Program-made: the position numbers and the translations under genes
Notes under the pieces: generated by a model
Databases searched by the model: none
What the model saw: only the letters and a program-made list of their open reading frames with translations
Told to the model about the DNA's origin: nothing
Part shown: piece by piece, positions 60,198 through 64,000 of the stretch
Layout of the letters: every line of letters begins with the position of its first letter
Position numbering within the stretch: position 1 is the stretch's first letter
From: Bog-473 sp963836605
Lineage (GTDB): Bacteria > Actinomycetota > Acidimicrobiia > Acidimicrobiales > RAAP-2
DNA length: 64,000 nt
Direction: 5' to 3'
NCBI GenBank assembly: GCA_963836605.1
Contig: CAWIKB010000014.1
Span: 496,001 to 560,000 of the forward strand

Positions 60198-61406
60198 CTA
60201 TCTTTCGGCCAGGACCGGTTCTCGCGCGGGCAGGACCGAGGCGGGCAGGGGGTGACGGTAGAGGGCGGCGGCGTTCTCGCTGCAGATGGCCCGCAGCTCG
60301 TCGGGCGGGAGGTGGCTCCAGCACTCGGCGATCACCCGCTGGGTGTCCGGCCACGTGCTGTCGCCGTGGGGGTAGTCGACCTCGACCATGATGTTGCCGA
60401 CCCCGATGCGGTGGCGGGTGTCGATGGTCGAGGGGTCGTCGATCGTGCAGAACCAGAAATTGCGTTGCAGCACCTCGGACGGCCGCAGTTCCCAGCCCAG
60501 CCCGTACCCCGATCGGTCCACGATGTTGTCCAGGCGGTCGAGGAGCATGGCCACCCAGCCGATGCCACCTTCGCTCATGGCGATTTTCAGGGTGGGGTTG
60601 CGCATCGGGTAGCCCGACCACAGCCACTCGGCACAGGCGGTGAGGGACAGTTGCCCGAAGAGGGTGGCGCCGAGTTGGAGGGCCGGAGATCCCGGGGGAG
60701 CCGGGGTCAGTCCCGAACTGCCCACGTGCAGCGAGACCACCGTGTCGGTCTCGACGATCGCCTCGATGATGGGGTTCCAGTGCGGGCGGTCCCACAGCGA
60801 GGGCAGGCCGATCTCGTGGGGCCGTTCGGGGAGGGTGACCGAGGTGAAGCCGCGCGACGCGTTGCGCCGGATCTCGTCGGCGGCCAGCTGGGGATCGGCC
60901 AGATAGGTGATCCCGAGCGGGACGATGCGCTCGGGGTGGGGTTGGTGCCACACCTCGAAGAGCCAGTCGTTCCAGGCCCGCACGCACGCCAGTCCGAGGT
61001 CACGGTCGGGTGAGTCGAAGAACACCCGGCCGCAGAAGCCGGTGATCTGGGACGGGAAATTCACCGAGGCCCAGACGCCGTTGAGATCCATGTCGTGCAG
61101 GCGCGCCTCGACGTCGTAGCAGCCCGGTCGCATCTGATCGAAACGGAAAGGCTCCAGCCCGTAGGTCTCGGGGCGGCGTCCCGCCACCGCATTCATCCCG
61201 ACCTGGGTGTACTGCTTGCCCTCGAACTCCCAGACCTGGTGCCCGGCCGGAGTTTCGACGATCCGGGGGGCCCGCTCGGCCAGCGCGGTCGGGACCCGGC
61301 CCTCGAAGGTGTCGGGCGGTTCGACCACATGATCATCGACCGAGATCACCGTCGTGCGGACCTCTCGGGGGCTGGGGTCCGGAAGGAACAACTCTTGATC
61401 CATCAT
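60198..61406 (-). CDS. Amidohydrolase-related (ACMSD-like) protein
   Basis: 402 residues from ATG 61406 with GGGAGG upstream. It opens with TTVISVDDHVVEPPDTFEG, whose DxHxxEP replaces the classic HxH. Later come VVSLHVGSSGLTPAPPG and IMVEVDYPHGDSTWPDT (metal Asp/His near the end). This set is typical of the large actinobacterial amidohydrolase_2 group, related to 2-amino-3-carboxymuconate-semialdehyde decarboxylase, many of which decarboxylate aromatic acids. It is first in an operon with the aldolase-like gene. Confidence 0.88.
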   Translation of the reverse strand: MMDQELFLPDPSPREVRTTVISVDDHVVEPPDTFEGRVPTALAERAPRIVETPAGHQVWEFEGKQYTQVGMNAVAGRRPETYGLEPFRFDQMRPGCYDVEARLHDMDLNGVWASVNFPSQITGFCGRVFFDSPDRDLGLACVRAWNDWLFEVWHQPHPERIVPLGITYLADPQLAADEIRRNASRGFTSVTLPERPHEIGLPSLWDRPHWNPIIEAIVETDTVVSLHVGSSGLTPAPPGSPALQLGATLFGQLSLTACAEWLWSGYPMRNPTLKIAMSEGGIGWVAMLLDRLDNIVDRSGYGLGWELRPSEVLQRNFWFCTIDDPSTIDTRHRIGVGNIMVEVDYPHGDSTWPDTQRVIAECWSHLPPDELRAICSENAAALYRHPLPASVLPAREPVLAER

Positions 61407-61709
61407 GATCCTCCCGGTGGGCTGGTCTCGGCGGGTTCCTGGCTGGTCCCGAGGCCAGTCTGCCCTTGCGGTCTCTCCGACTCAACCCGGCGCAATGCCC
61501 CGTGCAGGCCTCTGAGTCAGACGCGATCACCGGCCGAGCGGGTAGCCCAGCTCAGGGCCGCAGGGTTCGCCGCCTTCACAGAAAGGACGTCCGACTCCTA
61601 TCTCGCATTGATCCCTTCACCATTCTCGCCACAGTTCCAACCTGCAGCATGCAAGCGCTCCCCAAATCGGGGCAGCGTTTGGCCGATGTCGAAAGAAGGA
61701 CACCAACAG
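61407..61709. other. Intergenic region between divergent genes
   Basis: About 300 bp with no gene of its own. AGAAGGA (61694-61700) is the ribosome site of the small secreted protein; GGGAGG on the other strand serves the amidohydrolase. No operator or hairpin stands out. Confidence 0.4.
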
Positions 61710-62045
61710 ATGAAACTCCGCATTCGCACCGTGCTCGCCACCTCCGCCCTCACCGCCGGCCTCGTCGCCGGAGGCGCCGTGATCGCCAACGCCGCGACGA
61801 ACTCGTCGAGCCCGGTCCCGAGCACCTCGAGCACCTCGAGCACCTCGAGCGCCCCGAACACATCGAGCACAGCCGCGACACCGGGAGGCATCTCAACCAA
61901 CAACTCGTCAGGATCGGGGTCCACCACCCCGTCGAGCCATCCGGCTGGGTCCGCCCCTTCGGGGTCCACCAAGAACTGCCCGAATATGGGGACCAACGCG
62001 GGTTCTGCTCCCACGCCGGGATCCGGGTCGACCTCCGGATCCTGA
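61710..62045 (+). CDS. Small secreted Ser/Thr-rich protein
   Basis: 111 residues from ATG 61710. A signal peptide (TVLATSALTAGLVAGGAVIA, cleavage near ANA-AT) is followed by a disordered segment with repeated STSSTSS units and Pro/Gly/Ser. One Cys lies in TKNCPNMG. The tract encodes CACCTCGAG-like tandem triplets (61820-61850). It may be a cell-wall linker or a short exported peptide; no family is known to me. Confidence 0.65.
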   Translation: MKLRIRTVLATSALTAGLVAGGAVIANAATNSSSPVPSTSSTSSTSSAPNTSSTAATPGGISTNNSSGSGSTTPSSHPAGSAPSGSTKNCPNMGTNAGSAPTPGSGSTSGS

Positions 62046-62058
62046 GCAGCTCCATGCC

Positions 62059-62106
62059 CGAGCGCGTGGGACTCCCGGATGGTCCGGGAGTCCCACGAAG
62101 CGCTCG
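62059..62106. terminator. Long, very stable hairpin between convergent genes
   Basis: GTGGGACTCCCGGA (62066-62079) pairs perfectly with TCCGGGAGTCCCAC (62083-62096) over a TGG loop. Outside it, CGAGCGC (62059-62065) pairs with GCGCTCG (62100-62106) across a 3-nt bulge, giving 21 bp in all. It sits 14 bp after the secreted protein and before the convergent hydrolase. There is no T-tract. Confidence 0.7.
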
Positions 62107-62161
62107 AGCGAGACGTGCGCCCGCAATGGCTTCGGCCGGTTCCGGCCTCTACAGGCAGCGA

Positions 62162-62905
62162 TTAGCCCGTCAGCATCGATCTGAAAAGTTCGCTCAGGGC
62201 CCGCCAGTGTCGTGCTGCCACATCGGGGTCGTAGGTTGGGTTGTCGGGTACGGCGAATCCGTGAAGGGCGGGATACGTCTCGATCAAATGGTCGACACCG
62301 GCCTCGGTAAGCGCAACCTCGAGGAGCGCCGCCTGCGCCGGTGAGAAGGAACTGTCCTTCTCGGCCGCAGCCACGTAGACCCGTCCCGTGATCCGCCCGA
62401 CGGTTCGGTGGGGGCTATCCGGCGCGTCGCTGACGAGGTGCCCGCCGTGGAACGATGCCGCGGCGACGATACGGTCGGGATGCCGCGCGGCGGCCGTGAG
62501 CGACAGCCCACCACCCATGCAGTAGCCCGTCGACCCGACCTTGGTTCCCGCCACCTCTGGCCGCTCCGAGAGGAACTCCAAGAACGCCCCGGCGTCGCTC
62601 GCCGCCATCGCCTTGGTGAGACTGCCGGCCATCGTCCCGAGCCGGGCGCGTTCACCGGGATCGGTGAATGCAGTTTCGACCCGGAACGGCTCGTATGGGC
62701 CGTGTCGGTAGTACAACTCAGGCAGGAAGCCGACGTAGCCCATGCCCGCCAGGTGCTCGGCCATTTCGATGATCGCTGGGCGCACACCTCCAGCATCCAT
62801 GAACATGATCACCGCGGGCCAAGGGCCCCGGCCCTCCGGTGCGAACAAGATCGAAGGGCATAGGCCATCAGGCGTCGGCACATGCACGTCAGTGCGCTGC
62901 GTCAT
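62162..62905 (-). CDS. Dienelactone hydrolase family protein
   Basis: 247 residues from ATG 62905 with AGAGGAG 5 nt upstream; a longer form from 62950 is possible. The catalytic Cys is in GSTGYCMGGGLSLTAAA (about residue 125), the acid in VYVAAAEKDSSFSP and the His in YPALHGFAVPDNP. The complete Cys-Asp-His triad fits DLH enzymes of chlorocatechol-type pathways, though many act on other esters. It is divergent from the PhyH gene. Confidence 0.9.
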   Translation of the reverse strand: MTQRTDVHVPTPDGLCPSILFAPEGRGPWPAVIMFMDAGGVRPAIIEMAEHLAGMGYVGFLPELYYRHGPYEPFRVETAFTDPGERARLGTMAGSLTKAMAASDAGAFLEFLSERPEVAGTKVGSTGYCMGGGLSLTAAARHPDRIVAAASFHGGHLVSDAPDSPHRTVGRITGRVYVAAAEKDSSFSPAQAALLEVALTEAGVDHLIETYPALHGFAVPDNPTYDPDVAARHWRALSELFRSMLTG

Positions 62906-63082
62906 TGAGCTCCTCTCGCCGGAAGAAACCTCATCATGCCGGTCAGCCATTGTCGCGTCGAGCTGCCCCGTGTCACTACTGGGTAGCAACCCCAACGGAG
63001 TGGTGGCCGCGTCGGGCGGTGCGCTCGCGCGTCTTCCCGGCGGCCTCACTGACCGAGAGGATCACTGGGTACCATCGGGGTG

Positions 63083-63910
63083 ATGACCGACGTCCTGCCC
63101 CACCCCCTCAACGAGGGGTTCACTTGGGTGGCGCGCCAACCGCCCTTCCGCGCCGTCACCGCGGAGCAGGCGGCGGCCTACGACGAGCTCGGCTACTTCG
63201 TGATGGAGGACGCCTTCGATCCAGCGACACTGGCTGAGGTCGTCGGGGAGATCGACCCGGTGGAGCGGGAGTTCGAGGACCGGCTGCGCCAGGCCGACGG
63301 TGCGAGGGCCTTCATCGCCCGAGCCGACGAGATCACCTTCACCACCCACATCGTCACCCGATCGGAGCGCCTGCGCCGGTTTGTGGCCTGCCCGCCCCTG
63401 ACGGACCTGTGTGCCGATCTCATCGGCCCCGACGTCCGTTTGTACTGGGACCAGGCGGTCTACAAGAAGCCGGGGACGGCGGCGTCGTTCCCGTGGCACC
63501 AGGACAACGGCTACGCCTTCCTCGAGCCCCAGCAGTACCTGACCTGCTGGATCGCCTTGACGGATGCCACCGAGGAGAACGGGTGCCCCTGGGTCGTGCC
63601 CGGCCTGCACAAACTGGGCACGCTGCGACATCACGTCACCGACACCGGGCTTGTCTGTTTCGACGAGGCGGCCGAGGCGGTTCCGGCGCCCGTGGGGGCC
63701 GGCGGCATGGTGGTCTTCTCCTCGCTTACCCCCCATAGCACCGGGCCCAACCGCACCGACACCGTGCGCAAGGCCTACATCGTCCAGTACGCGCCCGATG
63801 GTGCCGCCGTGCTGGTGGGCCGGTCCCGCGGCGATGCGCAGCCTGCGCCCGCCGCGGCGCCCGAGCGCCAATTCCTCGTCCTCGAGGGTGACCGCCCGAT
63901 CATCTCGTGA
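63083..63910 (+). CDS. Phytanoyl-CoA dioxygenase (PhyH) family protein
   Basis: 275 residues from ATG 63083 (a GTG directly before it is also possible). Fe(II) ligands: FPWHQDNGYAFLEP (HxD, His about residue 139) and SSLTPHSTGPNRTDTVRKAY (distal His and the 2-oxoglutarate-binding Arg). A short helical N-terminus matches the family. It would hydroxylate a lipid, acyl-CoA or natural product with 2-oxoglutarate and O2. The last 90 bases of the window beyond it show no clear gene; ATG 63979 could begin one. Confidence 0.9.
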   Translation: MTDVLPHPLNEGFTWVARQPPFRAVTAEQAAAYDELGYFVMEDAFDPATLAEVVGEIDPVEREFEDRLRQADGARAFIARADEITFTTHIVTRSERLRRFVACPPLTDLCADLIGPDVRLYWDQAVYKKPGTAASFPWHQDNGYAFLEPQQYLTCWIALTDATEENGCPWVVPGLHKLGTLRHHVTDTGLVCFDEAAEAVPAPVGAGGMVVFSSLTPHSTGPNRTDTVRKAYIVQYAPDGAAVLVGRSRGDAQPAPAAAPERQFLVLEGDRPIIS

Positions 63911-64000
63911 CGTCGCGGTGGCACGATGGTCACGCAATGGGACGGGCCGCAGTGTGAAAAGGTGACTGGTATCCCGCGATGGCATCGGGGAACGACACAG

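Noticed and set aside
59580..61013. 477-residue plus-strand frame over the aldolase and amidohydrolase genes
   Set aside because: Spans two real minus-strand genes and their junction, Arg/Gly/Val-rich, no motifs.

Overview
This is a GC-rich stretch with many GTG starts, dense stop/start overlaps (ATGA, GTGA) and several apparently leaderless genes. The gene content (an F420/deazaflavin-type nitroreductase, ECF sigma factors with SnoaL-like tails, many TetR regulators, CoA-transferases and acyl-CoA enzymes) points to an actinomycete (Actinomycetota). A soil or aquatic lineage such as Acidimicrobiia is my guess, but nothing in the window fixes the order. I see no rRNA, tRNA, CRISPR array, phage gene or transposase. 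The region reads as ordinary chromosome carrying many small regulator-plus-enzyme modules.

Layout. 1-3.4 kb: the N-terminus of an SDR, a MarR/pirin divergent pair with a well-formed promoter and palindromes, and a UBP zinc finger gene translationally coupled to a tandem left-handed beta-helix (gamma-carbonic-anhydrase-like) protein. 3.4-9.2 kb: a GlcD-type flavoprotein, a two-gene ABC-2 exporter, a deazaflavin nitroreductase/TetR operon with twin operators, and a SigJ-like sigma factor. 9.2-14.5 kb: a thiolase-OsmC-acyl-CoA thioesterase-HxlR operon facing a second thioesterase, then a truncated haemoglobin and an alpha/beta hydrolase. 14.5-25.6 kb: an M28 peptidase, a 14-repeat secreted beta-propeller, a TPP enzyme of the acetolactate synthase group, a decayed exported-protein gene, an MBL-SRPBCC/TetR module and a Tat-exported phosphoesterase. 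25.6-33.7 kb: a frameshifted SigG-type sigma factor overlapping a STAS gene, then a peptide ABC system whose second permease and both ATPases form one polypeptide.

33.7-41.9 kb: acyl-CoA genes (a crotonase, a CoA-transferase with unusual domain order, an amidohydrolase), a TetR/MFS efflux pair, a full-length CoA-transferase and a small cysteine protein. 42-46.9 kb: a pentameric ligand-gated channel homologue, an IPT/TIG surface protein, a channel-like membrane protein and a GHMP kinase. 46.9-52 kb: a VOC protein, a broken PIN-like toxin-antitoxin remnant, a hydrolase, a methyltransferase and a MarR/MFS operon. 52-64 kb: a Dyp peroxidase, a 3-hydroxyisobutyrate-dehydrogenase-like enzyme with an ABM-like partner, a methyltransferase, two VOC proteins, a RibD/DHFR-like protein, an orphan LolD-like ATPase, a TetR/MDMPI pair with twin operators, an aldolase-amidohydrolase pair, a Ser/Thr-rich secreted peptide, a dienelactone hydrolase and a PhyH dioxygenase.

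The most interesting items are the tandem beta-helix protein at 2316-3368, whose two halves keep complementary subsets of the gamma-carbonic-anhydrase zinc ligands; the 14-repeat propeller at 16523-18829; the channel homologue at 42001-43149; and the permease-ATPase-ATPase fusion at 30513-33656. Four loci look broken by frameshifts or stops: the exported protein near 21.2-21.9 kb, the SigG-like sigma factor at 26.2-27.2 kb, the PIN-like gene at 47.7-48.1 kb and its short upstream partner.
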